Made by a program: the position numbers and the translations under genes. A stretch of 45,282 nucleotides of DNA, from positions 1 to 45,282 of the forward strand of contig JABXHQ010000007.1 of NCBI GenBank assembly GCA_013373545.1, read 5' to 3'. The stretch's first letter is position 1. Every line of letters begins with the position of its first letter. The notes under the pieces were generated by a model, which saw only the letters and a program-made list of their open reading frames with translations, was not told the origin of the DNA and searched no databases. This DNA comes from Gammaproteobacteria bacterium (GTDB lineage Bacteria; Pseudomonadota; Gammaproteobacteria; Enterobacterales; Kangiellaceae). Below, one piece after another: positions 17,055-26,088 of this stretch.

Positions 17055-17801
17055 ATGTTATCCAGCCCGGTAAAAAAACTTCTCAGCTTACTTTTCTCCG
17101 GTACATTATTAATCGGCTGCATTCCCGCGTTTGTAGAAATTTTCTTAACGCCTGCTATTTCAGGAAAGGTTTATGATGTTAACTCACTAAAACCCATCGC
17201 CAATGTCACCATTGCCTTCGAACGCTATCCCGAGCATAAGGCAACCAGTGACAAACGCGGACTCTTTGTGTTGCCAGCAAAGAGAGAGACTCAAGCGACT
17301 ATCATGATGCCAGCTCATGCATTGGCTCAACACCGAGTTAATTTCTCAACGCCTAATCAACAATGGTTTCGCTTTGCCACCAGTAGTTTAAAGATGTATC
17401 GCGAGGAGTCCTTTGCATTTCATTCAGTGTTTGTTGATACCCTGCCCCAAGTTGCCGCTGCTGCACACCCTCTGATTGAGCTCAATGACAACCAACTGAA
17501 ACAGCAAAGTTACCAAGACGATGCTTTTGGGCAATGCGAGCTTTCGACTATCGACGCAGCTCTAGGCAGCACACGTAGTGCGCGCAAGCTCGCGCTGCAA
17601 ATGTTTAATCAACCGCAAGCGATTCCTTCCGATCAATCCTTAGCGTCTACGTTAAAAGGTGCGTATCAGCAAAGTATTTGGATTTGGCAAAAACTCAATC
17701 AAACCTGTGAACGAACTGCAGCCAACTATCGAGCGCGTGGAGCGATTATCGAGCAAATTGAGCAAGAGCAAAATCGAATGCTTGAAGCATTAAGCGATTG
17801 A
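17055..17801 (+). CDS. Unknown lipoprotein with carboxypeptidase-regulatory-like N-domain
   Basis: The 248-residue protein has a lipoprotein signal ending in LLIGC (Cys at about residue 22). Residues about 35-90 (ISGKVYDVNSLKPIANVTIAFERYPEHKATSDKRGLFVLPA) look like a carboxypeptidase-regulatory/transthyretin-like beta-sandwich. The C-terminal half is helical with two cysteines (FGQCELS and NQTCERT) and ends in a Glu/Gln-rich helix. No enzyme motif is seen. A GAGAG Shine-Dalgarno precedes the ATG. It converges with the next unknown gene, leaving only 12 nt between the stop codons. Confidence 0.75.
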   Translation: MLSSPVKKLLSLLFSGTLLIGCIPAFVEIFLTPAISGKVYDVNSLKPIANVTIAFERYPEHKATSDKRGLFVLPAKRETQATIMMPAHALAQHRVNFSTPNQQWFRFATSSLKMYREESFAFHSVFVDTLPQVAAAAHPLIELNDNQLKQQSYQDDAFGQCELSTIDAALGSTRSARKLALQMFNQPQAIPSDQSLASTLKGAYQQSIWIWQKLNQTCERTAANYRARGAIIEQIEQEQNRMLEALSD

Positions 17802-17813
17802 AAGCCACAGGTT

Positions 17814-18863
17814 CTAACCACAACTGCGGGCAAATTTTTGCAGTACTTTATTAACTTCTTGGCGAACTTTTTCATTATTGATTTGGCAGTAACCTTGCCA
17901 CTCATCGAGTACTTGTCGGTCACCTCCTTTTAGCAATGCATACAATGCTAGAAATTTTAAGTCGCCGCGCAATTTCGGTAAGGCTTCATAAATGACAGCC
18001 GTTTGCTTAAGCGCAATTAAATTTTTAAGTAGTTCACTCCAAGCATCGATTTTTCGCCGCGCCGTACGGTCTTCAATTTCTTCAATATCGAGTGCCTGCG
18101 AAAAAACTATATACCCTTGCTTGGGCGTTAACGTCTGCAAGGCGTTTGCAAGGAAAGTCGTTTGTTGGGTTTGCGGCAAACACTTTGAAAGCTTGACCGC
18201 TTTACGCACAAAGCGGCGGCGTGTCGACTTTATATTAAAAAGCAGCAGTGACTCTCGCACTTGTGCACAGTTTTGCTCCAGTGCCTGGAATAACGCGCCC
18301 CCGATCAAGACTTCTGATAGTTCGCTGCAACGACGCGCAAATTCTAATTCTACATTCCCTTGGCGGAACATCAGCGCAATACTCATGGCCGCTAACGATA
18401 AACCCGAGTTGGCATTGTCGCGCAAACGTTCTGCTATGTGTTCATGTTGGCTGTCAAATCGCCTAGCGATCATCCAAGCGAGTTCGAGCGGCTCGATAAC
18501 CGAGTCATCTAACTGACTCGAGCAGGCTTCCAGTGCTAGGTTGGGGTAAGCCTCAAAGTCGTACTCAATTCGAGTTAATAACGCATCGGTTAACTCGGGA
18601 TCATCAAAGGCTAAGAAATACTTAACATAAGGTTCGTAGCGAAACCGCTGATTTACGTCATACAAAGCTTGCATGATGTTGGCTCGGGTTTGCTGCATTT
18701 CTACCGATGACTCAAGACCCAGTTGCATCGAGAATGAATGTGGGGTGCCTTTAACTCGGCCTTGATACGGCGCAACTGACTCATCGCCGCGCACCGGTTG
18801 GCAAAGCAATAATGATAAAAGCAAGAGACTTATGGCTTGTAAAGAATTGATTGAGTACTGCAT
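17814..18863 (-). CDS. Unknown exported, mostly helical protein
   Basis: I do not recognise this 349-residue protein. It has a clear N-terminal signal peptide (LQAISLLLLSLLLCQPVRGDES) with a likely cleavage after the Gly/Arg-Gly region. The body looks largely alpha-helical with repeated helix-turn-helix spacing (for example EVLIGGALFQALEQNCAQVRESLLLF), possibly a HEAT- or TPR-like solenoid, though I cannot define repeats reliably. Paired cysteines occur (ACSSQL, RRCSEL, EQNCAQ, SKCLPQ), consistent with a periplasmic location. Confidence 0.68.
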   Translation of the reverse strand: MQYSINSLQAISLLLLSLLLCQPVRGDESVAPYQGRVKGTPHSFSMQLGLESSVEMQQTRANIMQALYDVNQRFRYEPYVKYFLAFDDPELTDALLTRIEYDFEAYPNLALEACSSQLDDSVIEPLELAWMIARRFDSQHEHIAERLRDNANSGLSLAAMSIALMFRQGNVELEFARRCSELSEVLIGGALFQALEQNCAQVRESLLLFNIKSTRRRFVRKAVKLSKCLPQTQQTTFLANALQTLTPKQGYIVFSQALDIEEIEDRTARRKIDAWSELLKNLIALKQTAVIYEALPKLRGDLKFLALYALLKGGDRQVLDEWQGYCQINNEKVRQEVNKVLQKFARSCG

Positions 18864-19127
18864 GACGCTTCTCAGTTATCTGCCAAAAGAGCAGGAAAAC
18901 TATAAACGAGAAGCCCGGCTAAGCGGGGTTAAAGATTAAACGCTCACTGTTACACGCAAAAAGCCAATAATTATTCGCCGTTGCATAAAAATAACCTAGA
19001 GTGGTTTAGTAGAATTGGTGAGCGCGTATGGTACTGAAATAAAGATAATCCACAAGCTGAGAGAATTAACATCGTACTGACGCTACAAAGTAGCGCCAGT
19101 ATTTGTGATTAAACCGCTGCTATTAAG
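18864..19127. other. Intergenic spacer with a hairpin after prpF
   Basis: No coding sequence is evident in this 264-bp spacer. It should contain the promoter of the minus-strand gene ending at 17814. The only clear structure is at 19077-19099, where CTGACGCTA and TAGCGCCAG form a nine-pair stem with a five-base loop (one G-U pair in the prpF transcript). It lies 29 bp past the prpF stop but lacks a U-tract, so terminator status is uncertain. Confidence 0.4.
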
Positions 19128-20306
19128 CTAGATTTGCTCCTGCGGAACTCGCACCCAACCTTCCATCAATACCCGAGCGCTGCGACTCATACTAACCTTC
19201 GACACCTGCCACTGGGCTTGCTCTTGATTAGCAACCGCACCGACTTTTAATGTACCGGATGGATGACCAAAGGTAATGAATTCGCGCTCACCGCCGCCGG
19301 CGGCACTGTTCACCAAGGTGCCCGGGATCACCGCCGCTGTTGCAATCGCTACTGCAGCTGTGCCCATCATGGCGTGATGTAACTTACCCATCGACAACGC
19401 GCGTACATTTAAGTCTATTTCACTTGCACTGACCGCTTTTCCACTGGAACTAACATAATCTTGCGCCGGCGCAACAAACGCAATTTTCGGCGTATGTTGA
19501 CGCGCTTGAGCCTCTTCCGGCGTAGCAATCAAACCCATTTTAACCGCACCATAACTACGAATAGTTTCAAATTTAGCCAACGCCTCTGGATCACCATTAA
19601 TGGCTTCTTGCAATTCAGTGCCGCTGTACCCGAGCGCATCGGCGGTTAGAAACATGGTTGGAATTCCGGCGTTAATAAAGGTCGCTTGAAAACGACCAAT
19701 CCCCGGTACGTCAAAGTTATCCACCAAATTACCGGTTGGAAATAATGCGCCCTTGGCATCGGCAGGATCAATAAAGTCCACCTGCACTTCAGCCGCAGGA
19801 AAAGTTACACCGTCGAGTATGAAGTCACCGGTTTCTTGTACTTGTCCATTACTGATCGGCACATGAGCAACGATAGTTTTCTCTATATTAACTTGCCAAA
19901 TTCGCACTTCAACGATGCCATTTTGCGGAATACGCTCAGCATCCACTAACCCCGAGTTGATCGCGAAAGCGCCGACAGCGGCGGTTAAATTGCCGCAGTT
20001 ACCACTCCAATCAACAAAGGCTTTATCAATTGAAACTTGGCCAAATAAATAATTTACGTCATGTTCAGCCGAATCACTTTTCGACAATATCACCGTTTTA
20101 CTGGTGCTCGAAGTTGCGCCTCCCATCCCATCGGTTTGTTTACCGTAAGGATCCGGACTACCAATAACCCGCAGCAGCAAAGCATCGCGCGCTGCGCCCG
20201 GTGTTTGAGCGTTAGTCGGCAAATCAGTTAGATTAAAAAACACCCCTTTACTGGTACCACCACGCATATAAGTCGCAGGAATTTTCAACTGTGGTAAAAA
20301 AGTCAT
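19128..20306 (-). CDS. prpF: PrpF, AcnD-accessory aconitate/methylaconitate isomerase
   Basis: PrpF acts with AcnD in the alternative methylcitrate cycle, isomerising the trans/cis 2-methylaconitate intermediate. The 392-residue protein has the two-lobed PrpF/DAP-epimerase-like fold: IPATYMRGGTSKGVFF at the N-terminus, PDPYGKQTDGMGGATSSTSKT, VDWSGNCGNLTAAVGAFAI in the first lobe and TALGYSGTEL-type segments in the second. Family-typical length. It is the last gene of the gntR-acnD-lysE-prpF operon, separated from acnD by a lysE-type gene, which is unusual. Confidence 0.95.
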   Translation of the reverse strand: MTFLPQLKIPATYMRGGTSKGVFFNLTDLPTNAQTPGAARDALLLRVIGSPDPYGKQTDGMGGATSSTSKTVILSKSDSAEHDVNYLFGQVSIDKAFVDWSGNCGNLTAAVGAFAINSGLVDAERIPQNGIVEVRIWQVNIEKTIVAHVPISNGQVQETGDFILDGVTFPAAEVQVDFIDPADAKGALFPTGNLVDNFDVPGIGRFQATFINAGIPTMFLTADALGYSGTELQEAINGDPEALAKFETIRSYGAVKMGLIATPEEAQARQHTPKIAFVAPAQDYVSSSGKAVSASEIDLNVRALSMGKLHHAMMGTAAVAIATAAVIPGTLVNSAAGGGEREFITFGHPSGTLKVGAVANQEQAQWQVSKVSMSRSARVLMEGWVRVPQEQI

Positions 20307-20325
20307 AAGCAGTCTCTGTTAACAA

Positions 20326-20937
20326 TTAATTAGTAAATTGACGATAAACATTAAATAACACCAACAACACGATTACACTCGCAATGACGTAACGCACTCG
20401 CTGTTGTGACTTGGGCGAATCCAGATGAGCGGCAAAAGTTGCGCCTAACCACAACCATATGCCATCAACCAACAACGCCACGGCAAAAATCGTAATGGCT
20501 ACCAAAGTCATATCCAACAAGGTGACACTCGGTAGTTGCCAAAGCGGCCCGATAAGCGCAAGCAAGGCCACATAAACTTTTGGATTGATTAAATTAAACA
20601 CCACCCCAAAACTAAAACTCCAGCGCGTGTGATGGGAGCTCAAGCTCGCCGGTCTAATCGCCAACACCTTGTACGCAATCCACAGCAATAAGGCGTGGCT
20701 ACTCCATTGCAGTAACGCTTGTAATGGCGGCCAGTGACTAAGACCGAATTGAATTGCAACGAGTAAGCCTAAAACCGCTAGCATTAAACCCGCTAACAAA
20801 CCAACCAACAATGGCAAACTGCGCCGCGTGCCCAACAGCGCTCCGGATGACGCCAAGATTAGTGGCGCAGGCCCCGGGCTTCCTAACAGCAGTACAGCGC
20901 CTAACGCCATACTGCCTAACCATTCTAACGGCACCAC
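20326..20937 (-). CDS. LysE-family exporter
   Basis: The 203-residue inner-membrane protein has about six spans. The LysE/RhtB signature is the N-terminal hydrophobic helix with LLLGSPGPAPLILASSG and the central FGVVFNLINPKVYVALLALIGPLW. Members export amino acids or related small metabolites; the substrate here cannot be read. It begins with GTG only four bases after the acnD stop and ends 19 bases before prpF, so it belongs to the methylcitrate operon. Export of an organic acid or of an amino acid derived from it is conceivable but unproven. Confidence 0.85.
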   Translation of the reverse strand: MVPLEWLGSMALGAVLLLGSPGPAPLILASSGALLGTRRSLPLLVGLLAGLMLAVLGLLVAIQFGLSHWPPLQALLQWSSHALLLWIAYKVLAIRPASLSSHHTRWSFSFGVVFNLINPKVYVALLALIGPLWQLPSVTLLDMTLVAITIFAVALLVDGIWLWLGATFAAHLDSPKSQQRVRYVIASVIVLLVLFNVYRQFTN

Positions 20938-20941
20938 GCCG

Positions 20942-23551
20942 CTAGTGCGCTTCAGATTCTAAAAAGTCCTGTGCAAAGCGTTGTAATACACCACCGGCTG
21001 AGTAAATGGAAACTTCTTCGGCCGTATCGAGACGACATTTGACCGCCGCTTCTTGCGACTCACCATTAGTGCGGTGAATCACTAACGTTAAGTTAGCTCC
21101 TGGTGCTATGTCACCTTTAATATCGAAAGTTTCGGTACCATCGATTTGATAGGTATGGCGCGTTTCACCTTGAGTAAACTCGACCGGTAACACGCCCATA
21201 CCAATCAAATTGGTACGATGAATTCGCTCAAAGCCTTCAGCGACAATCGCTTCAACGCCAGCTAAGCGAACACCTTTTGCCGCCCAATCGCGCGACGAAC
21301 CCTGACCATAGTCCGCACCCGCAATAATGATAAGTGATTGCTTGCGCTGCATATAGGTTTCAATGGTTTCCCACATCCGCATTTCTTTACCTTCCGGTTC
21401 TAACCGCGCCAGTGATCCTTGCTTTACATTGCCGTCAGCATCTTTAACCATTTCGTTAAACAATTTAGGATTTGCGAAAGTCGCTCGTTGGGCTGTTAAG
21501 TGATCACCGCGATGAGTTGCGTAGGAGTTAAAGTCTTCTTCCGGCAACCCCATTTTTGCTAAATATTCACCGGCCGCACTGCTGGCTAAGATCGCGTTCG
21601 AAGGCGACAAATGATCGGTGGTAATGTTATCCCCCAATACCGCCAGTGGTCGCATGCCACTGAGACTACGTTCACCTGCAAGCGCGCCTTCCCAATACGG
21701 CGGTCGACGAATATAAGTACTTTGTTCACGCCATTGATACAAGGGATCAACATCGTCACCATAATCAACATTTAAATCGAACATGGGTTCGTAAACTTGG
21801 CGAAATTGCTCCGGTTTTACATGCGCTTTGATCACCGCATCAATTTCTTCATCACTCGGCCATACATCTTTCAGTGTCACTGGATTACCATCGGCATCGT
21901 GACCCAACACATCTTTTTCAATATCAAAACGAATCGTACCCGCAATAGCGTATGCCACGACTAACGGCGGTGAAGCTAAAAAGGCTTGTTTTGCATAAGG
22001 GTGAATGCGGCCATCAAAATTCCGATTACCGGATAGTACCGCGGTCGCATAGAGATCACGCTCAACCACTTCGCCTTGCACAACTGGGTCGAGCGCGCCA
22101 CTCATACCATTACAGGTGGTACACGCAAACGCGACGATACCGAAACCTAATTGCTCGAGTTCAGGCAACAGATTCGATTCTTCTAAATACAGTTGTACCG
22201 CTTTTGATCCGGGCGCCAAAGAGGTTTTTACCCAAGGACGTCGAGTTAATCCCAAACGGTTTGCGTTACGCGCCAATAAGCCCGCCGCGATCACATTGCG
22301 TGGATTGGAGGTATTGGTACAGCTAGTGATAGCAGCGATAATACAAGCTCCATCGGGCATATTTCCTTGCCAGTTATCATCACTGGGCATTTCCACCGCA
22401 CCGGTAATGCCTTGCGCAGCAAGTTCAGCCGTAGCCACACGGCGATGCGGATTCGACGGCCCGGCAATGTTACGGCCTACCGCTGACAAATCAAACGTTA
22501 ACACACGCTCGTACTCAGCAGTATCCAAACTGTCCGCCCAAAGTCCTGTGGTTTTCGCATACTGTTCAACTAGTGCCACTTGATCATCATCACGGCCGGT
22601 TAGTTTTAAGTAATCAATGGTTTGCTGATCGATGTAAAACATCGCAGCGGTCGCGCCATATTCAGGTGTCATATTGGAGATCGTCGCTCGATCCCCTAAG
22701 GTTAACGCTCGCGCGCCTTCACCATAAAACTCAAGATAACTCGACACGACTCGCTCTTGACGTAAAAATTCCGTTAACGCCAACACAATATCTGTCGCGG
22801 TAATACCGGGTTGTGGCTTACCCGTTAACTCAACACCGACGATGTCGGGTAGACGCATATATGACGCACGACCAAGCATCACGCTTTCAGCTTCAAGTCC
22901 TCCAACACCTACCGCAATAACGCCAAGTGCATCCACATGCGGAGTATGAGAGTCAGTACCGACTAAAGTATCGGGAAAGGCAACGCCGTCTCGCGCATGG
23001 ACCACTGGCGACATTTTCTCCAAGTTGATTTGATGCATAATGCCATTACCTGGTTGAATGACATCGACATTTTTAAACGCTGTTTTGGTCCAGTTAATAA
23101 AGTGAAAGCGATCTTCATTACGCCGATCTTCAATCGCACGATTTTTCTCAAAAGCATCTTTCTCAAAACCCGCATGTTCAACCGCTAACGAGTGATCCAC
23201 AATTAATTGCGTCGGGACCACTGGATTAACTTTCGCCGGATCACCGCCTTTCTCGGCGATAGCATCGCGCAAACCGGCTAAGTCCACGAGCGCCGTTTGA
23301 CCTAAAATATCGTGACACACCACGCGTGCCGGAAACCAAGGAAAGTCCAAGTCACGCTTACGCTCAATCAACTGCTTTAATGACGCCTCAAGTTGCTCCG
23401 GCTCACAACGTCGCACTAAGTTCTCGGCCAAAACCCGCGAAGTGTAAGGCAGTTTTGCATAGGCTCCCGGACTGATTTCATTAACCGCTGCGGCGGTATC
23501 AAAGTAATCCAGCTCGGTTCCAGAAAGCTTTTTACGATAGCGACTGTTCAT
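20942..23551 (-). CDS. acnD: AcnD, Fe-S-dependent 2-methylisocitrate dehydratase
   Basis: AcnD is an aconitase-superfamily enzyme that dehydrates 2-methylcitrate in the propionate (methylcitrate) pathway and needs PrpF. The 869-residue sequence follows AcnD closely from the start (YRKKLSGTELDYFDTAAAV; RKRDLDFPWFPARVVCHDILGQTALVDL). The three [4Fe-4S] ligands are Cys411 (ITSCTNTSNP), Cys477 and Cys480 (FACTTCNGMSG). The C-terminal swivel domain has DYGQGSSRDWAAKG. An AAGGTG Shine-Dalgarno precedes the ATG. A housekeeping aconitase is less likely given the linked prpF. prpB and prpC, which usually sit just upstream of acnD, are absent here. Confidence 0.96.
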   Translation of the reverse strand: MNSRYRKKLSGTELDYFDTAAAVNEISPGAYAKLPYTSRVLAENLVRRCEPEQLEASLKQLIERKRDLDFPWFPARVVCHDILGQTALVDLAGLRDAIAEKGGDPAKVNPVVPTQLIVDHSLAVEHAGFEKDAFEKNRAIEDRRNEDRFHFINWTKTAFKNVDVIQPGNGIMHQINLEKMSPVVHARDGVAFPDTLVGTDSHTPHVDALGVIAVGVGGLEAESVMLGRASYMRLPDIVGVELTGKPQPGITATDIVLALTEFLRQERVVSSYLEFYGEGARALTLGDRATISNMTPEYGATAAMFYIDQQTIDYLKLTGRDDDQVALVEQYAKTTGLWADSLDTAEYERVLTFDLSAVGRNIAGPSNPHRRVATAELAAQGITGAVEMPSDDNWQGNMPDGACIIAAITSCTNTSNPRNVIAAGLLARNANRLGLTRRPWVKTSLAPGSKAVQLYLEESNLLPELEQLGFGIVAFACTTCNGMSGALDPVVQGEVVERDLYATAVLSGNRNFDGRIHPYAKQAFLASPPLVVAYAIAGTIRFDIEKDVLGHDADGNPVTLKDVWPSDEEIDAVIKAHVKPEQFRQVYEPMFDLNVDYGDDVDPLYQWREQSTYIRRPPYWEGALAGERSLSGMRPLAVLGDNITTDHLSPSNAILASSAAGEYLAKMGLPEEDFNSYATHRGDHLTAQRATFANPKLFNEMVKDADGNVKQGSLARLEPEGKEMRMWETIETYMQRKQSLIIIAGADYGQGSSRDWAAKGVRLAGVEAIVAEGFERIHRTNLIGMGVLPVEFTQGETRHTYQIDGTETFDIKGDIAPGANLTLVIHRTNGESQEAAVKCRLDTAEEVSIYSAGGVLQRFAQDFLESEAH

Positions 23552-23564
23552 AATTCACCTTTTC

Positions 23565-24224
23565 TTAGTCGATTAATTTGGTCAAAAGATTGTGTTCGGT
23601 ATATTGAATATGACGCCGCATTAACATTTCGGCTAATTCGGCGTCACGGTTGGCAATGGCCAAAGCGATATTACGATGCTCATCAAACGCGGTGGTCACG
23701 CGCGGCCCTGCCATTCCCAACTGCACGCGATACATGCGGATTAAATGGTACATGCCGTTGATTAACAAACGAATCAACTGGGCATTTTTACTGCCTAATA
23801 TAATGCGATAGTGAAAGTCGAGATCACCGGCTTCTTGATAATAAGTTTCGCCGCTTTTCACTGTTTTGAAATGGCTGCTAAGCAGCGCGGATAATTCGTC
23901 GATTTCAATGGCGGTCATGTTTTCTGCAGCCAATCTCGCCGCCATGCCTTCAAGGGCTTGCCTAACTTGATATAATTGCGACAAACCCGCCTTGGATAAA
24001 TGCACTACTTTTGCGCCAACATTCGGGCGACGCTCAACCAAGTAACAAGACTCAAGACGACTGATCGCTTCGCGAATAACCGCCCGCGAAACTTGATAGC
24101 GAGCGGCTAAGTCCGCCTCACTTAACTTTGAACCAGCCGCAATGACGCCTTCAACGATATCGTCGCGCAAGCGATAAAAGGTTTTGTCCGCAGCGGTTAC
24201 CGGCTGCTCTGCTACCGAATTCAT
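23565..24224 (-). CDS. GntR/FadR-subfamily regulator of the acnD-prpF operon
   Basis: The 219-residue regulator has an N-terminal winged helix-turn-helix (residues about 15-80; LRDDIVEGVIAAGSKLSEADLAARYQVSRAVIREAISRLESCYLVERRPNVGAKV) and a C-terminal all-helical FCD ligand domain. FCD metal ligands are suggested by EAGDLDFHYRIILGSKN, RMYRVQL and TTAFDEHRNIALAI. GntR-type regulators commonly head methylcitrate operons in proteobacteria and respond to a pathway acid. It starts the operon 13 nt before acnD, and two identical palindromes lie directly upstream, suggesting autoregulation. Confidence 0.9.
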   Translation of the reverse strand: MNSVAEQPVTAADKTFYRLRDDIVEGVIAAGSKLSEADLAARYQVSRAVIREAISRLESCYLVERRPNVGAKVVHLSKAGLSQLYQVRQALEGMAARLAAENMTAIEIDELSALLSSHFKTVKSGETYYQEAGDLDFHYRIILGSKNAQLIRLLINGMYHLIRMYRVQLGMAGPRVTTAFDEHRNIALAIANRDAELAEMLMRRHIQYTEHNLLTKLID

Positions 24225-24248
24225 AGTTTTTAATGACGGGCCTGATTA

Positions 24249-24260
24249 ATTGTCGACAAT
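24249..24260. promoter_or_regulatory. ATTGTCGACAAT operator, promoter-proximal copy
   Basis: This perfect 12-bp palindrome overlaps the predicted -10/start region of the gntR promoter, 25-36 bp before the gntR ATG. Its form fits a dimeric GntR/FadR-family regulator; the regulator gene immediately downstream is the obvious candidate. Confidence 0.8.
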
Positions 24261-24286
24261 ACTAGCAGATAAATCGCTATTTACAA
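24259..24286 (-). promoter_or_regulatory. Predicted promoter of gntR-acnD-lysE-prpF
   Basis: On the minus strand TTGTAA (24281-24286) and TAGTAT (24259-24264, with an upstream TG-C extension) are separated by 16 bp. The proximal ATTGTCGACAAT copy overlaps the end of the -10, consistent with repression. Confidence 0.6.
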
Positions 24287-24301
24287 CCCGAAAACCGTTA
24301 A

Positions 24302-24313
24302 ATTGTCGACAAT
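24302..24313. promoter_or_regulatory. ATTGTCGACAAT operator, upstream copy
   Basis: A second identical perfect 12-bp palindrome, 53 bp (about five helical turns) from the first and just beyond the stop codon of the upstream hydrolase gene. The integral-turn spacing would allow two bound dimers to face the same side of the DNA. Confidence 0.8.
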
Positions 24314-24321
24314 CAAACCAT

Positions 24322-25392
24322 TTATTCTCTCTGCTGCGCGCTAAACGTCTGCCCCAACCAGTAATCAATTTGCTCCACAATCTGTCGGTCGCTTCGACTG
24401 AGCCCATGGTCACCACCTTCAATCCGCATTTCAACCAGTGGGTGCTGGCGCTGACGTAACTGGGCAACTAAGCGATCCACGTCAGCGATTGGGATCCGTT
24501 TATCCGCCGTGCCATGGATGATAAGCAGCGGCTGAGTTAGCTCATCACTCCATTGAATCACCGAGCGCTCGGCAAGCACTTGTTCAGGATTTTGCTGGTA
24601 TTGAGGGATCCATCGGGCAAATACATCGGTTATGAATCCGCCACGCTCGCGTGCCGCCAGCAAATCAGTGGGCGCACTTTGTGCAATCACGGCACTAAAA
24701 CGCGGCTCTTGGCGCGCAGCAAGATAAGCCATCATTCCACCGCGGCTGATCCCCCACAAAGCCACCCGTGTTGGATCCGCGTGCTCGAAGGATGGCAGCA
24801 GATCAAGTAACGCGTTGACGTCATTAACATCGCGCCCGCCAAACTCATCGAGTAAAGGATTACTATGCGGTTGTTCGCGGTTTCCATTACCGCGATATTG
24901 GCTGCCAATCACAATATATCCGCGCGCAGCTAAGGGGAACAGCTTGCCATAAATATACTGCGACTTGATTGCCCCAATATCGGCATTGCCGCCATGATTA
25001 AACACCACAACCGGAAGCTTTTGCTCGCTAAATTTAAGCGGCGTCACCGCAAAACCCGTGACAGTGATCCCATCGACCGTATAATCGAACCATTGGCATT
25101 CAAAGTGGCTGCGCCAATATTGGTAGCGTTGCTCAGCTTGCTTAATCGCTTCGGGCTGGGAACCCAGCTTCGGATGATTTGCAATAAAACTCAAATAGAT
25201 CTTTTGCGACGCAAAATTTCCATCAAAACAACTCCTAAAATTACGTAAATCATGTGCTTGCGCTGTTGCAGAAGACTGCGGATGACTCGACACTGGAAAA
25301 ACAAAACCGCACAACAACAATATCAAACCAAGACTCGCGTTCAGGCCAATCTTCAGCGACTTTCGATCCTTGAGAAACGTGTTCCTAACCAT
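24322..25392 (-). CDS. Exported alpha/beta hydrolase (prolyl oligopeptidase/DLH-like)
   Basis: The protein has 356 residues from ATG 25392, which has an AAGGA Shine-Dalgarno about ten bases upstream; an in-frame TTG at 25413 is less likely. A signal sequence (IGLNASLGLILLLCGFVFPVSS) points to export. The catalytic triad is visible: nucleophile in ALWGISRGGMMAYLA, Asp in IIHGTADKRIPI and His in EGGDHGLSRSD. It also has FNHGGNADIGAIKSQYI upstream, near the oxyanion region, and YRGNGNREQPHSN. It is probably a serine peptidase or esterase; the substrate is unknown. It lies just upstream of the gntR operon on the same strand. Confidence 0.88.
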   Translation of the reverse strand: MVRNTFLKDRKSLKIGLNASLGLILLLCGFVFPVSSHPQSSATAQAHDLRNFRSCFDGNFASQKIYLSFIANHPKLGSQPEAIKQAEQRYQYWRSHFECQWFDYTVDGITVTGFAVTPLKFSEQKLPVVVFNHGGNADIGAIKSQYIYGKLFPLAARGYIVIGSQYRGNGNREQPHSNPLLDEFGGRDVNDVNALLDLLPSFEHADPTRVALWGISRGGMMAYLAARQEPRFSAVIAQSAPTDLLAARERGGFITDVFARWIPQYQQNPEQVLAERSVIQWSDELTQPLLIIHGTADKRIPIADVDRLVAQLRQRQHPLVEMRIEGGDHGLSRSDRQIVEQIDYWLGQTFSAQQRE

Positions 25393-25535
25393 ATTATTTA
25401 GTCCTTTTATCAATAAAAATAAAAATCTTTAAACGGTTTACTTCTTACCTCGGGGCTTTCGACTTCCCTTTACTTGCAACCAAGACTATTTTCGTCATAC
25501 TTAACCTAAGCGTTATCTCACTTTGGGAAACCACT

Positions 25536-25916
25536 ATGAAAACTTTAGTCACACGTTTAATGCTTTACTGGCTGATCTTATCCTTAGCAGGCTGCACCAG
25601 CATGCGCGCGGTCAACCCCGGGCAATCCCATGAATCGCTCGCGTTAAAAGATCGCATCGTCGTTTACGAAAAAAGCGGCCGCGTGATTGATATGACGCTC
25701 GTGCGCATCGATGAACACCAAATCGTCGGCTCCCTTACCAACGCCCCAATGACGTCGGTGATTATCGATCTTGATGATGTCGAAAAGATTGAAGTTGAAG
25801 CCATTGATGGTGGTAAAACAACCCTTGCTGTTGTCGGGGGCATAATTCTGTTGCCTTTATTCATTCTTGCCGCATTCATGGGTGTCATGAGTGGGGTCGA
25901 AAGCACGGTTAATTAA
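25536..25916 (+). CDS. Small lipoprotein of unknown function
   Basis: The 126-residue protein has a lipobox (LSLAGCTSM, Cys at about residue 20). The middle is a small beta-rich domain (RIVVYEKSGRVIDMTLVRIDEHQIVGSL... IIDLDDVEKIEVEAID) and the C-terminus is a hydrophobic segment (TLAVVGGIILLPLFILAAFMGVMSG). That combination suggests a lipid anchor at one end and a membrane-associated helix at the other. The beta domain resembles small lipoproteins that recur in gammaproteobacteria with a KIEV-type DUF, but no function can be named. Confidence 0.75.
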   Translation: MKTLVTRLMLYWLILSLAGCTSMRAVNPGQSHESLALKDRIVVYEKSGRVIDMTLVRIDEHQIVGSLTNAPMTSVIIDLDDVEKIEVEAIDGGKTTLAVVGGIILLPLFILAAFMGVMSGVESTVN

Positions 25917-26088
25917 TCCGGCTTCGATACCCTATACCCGTCATCAGATGTGGCCGCCAACAGAGGCCACCAACAGTCGCCACTTCATTTCCCCAAATAT
26001 TGCCACATCAGTGCATACAATCAGTTTAAGTTTGTCTGCAATCGAAATTGTGATAGCGTGATCATTCGATCTAAGAGAAATTAATATT

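Noticed and set aside
17992-18516. Plus-strand 174-codon frame opposite the unknown helical protein
   Set aside because: The minus-strand frame has a signal peptide and full coding character; the plus frame is Ser/Arg/Cys-rich antisense.
19077-19099. Hairpin downstream of prpF as rho-independent terminator
   Set aside because: The stem is good but no U-tract follows on the prpF strand; recorded as a hairpin only.
20738-20945. Frames overlapping the lysE start
   Set aside because: Shadows of the conserved LysE frame; no independent Shine-Dalgarno.
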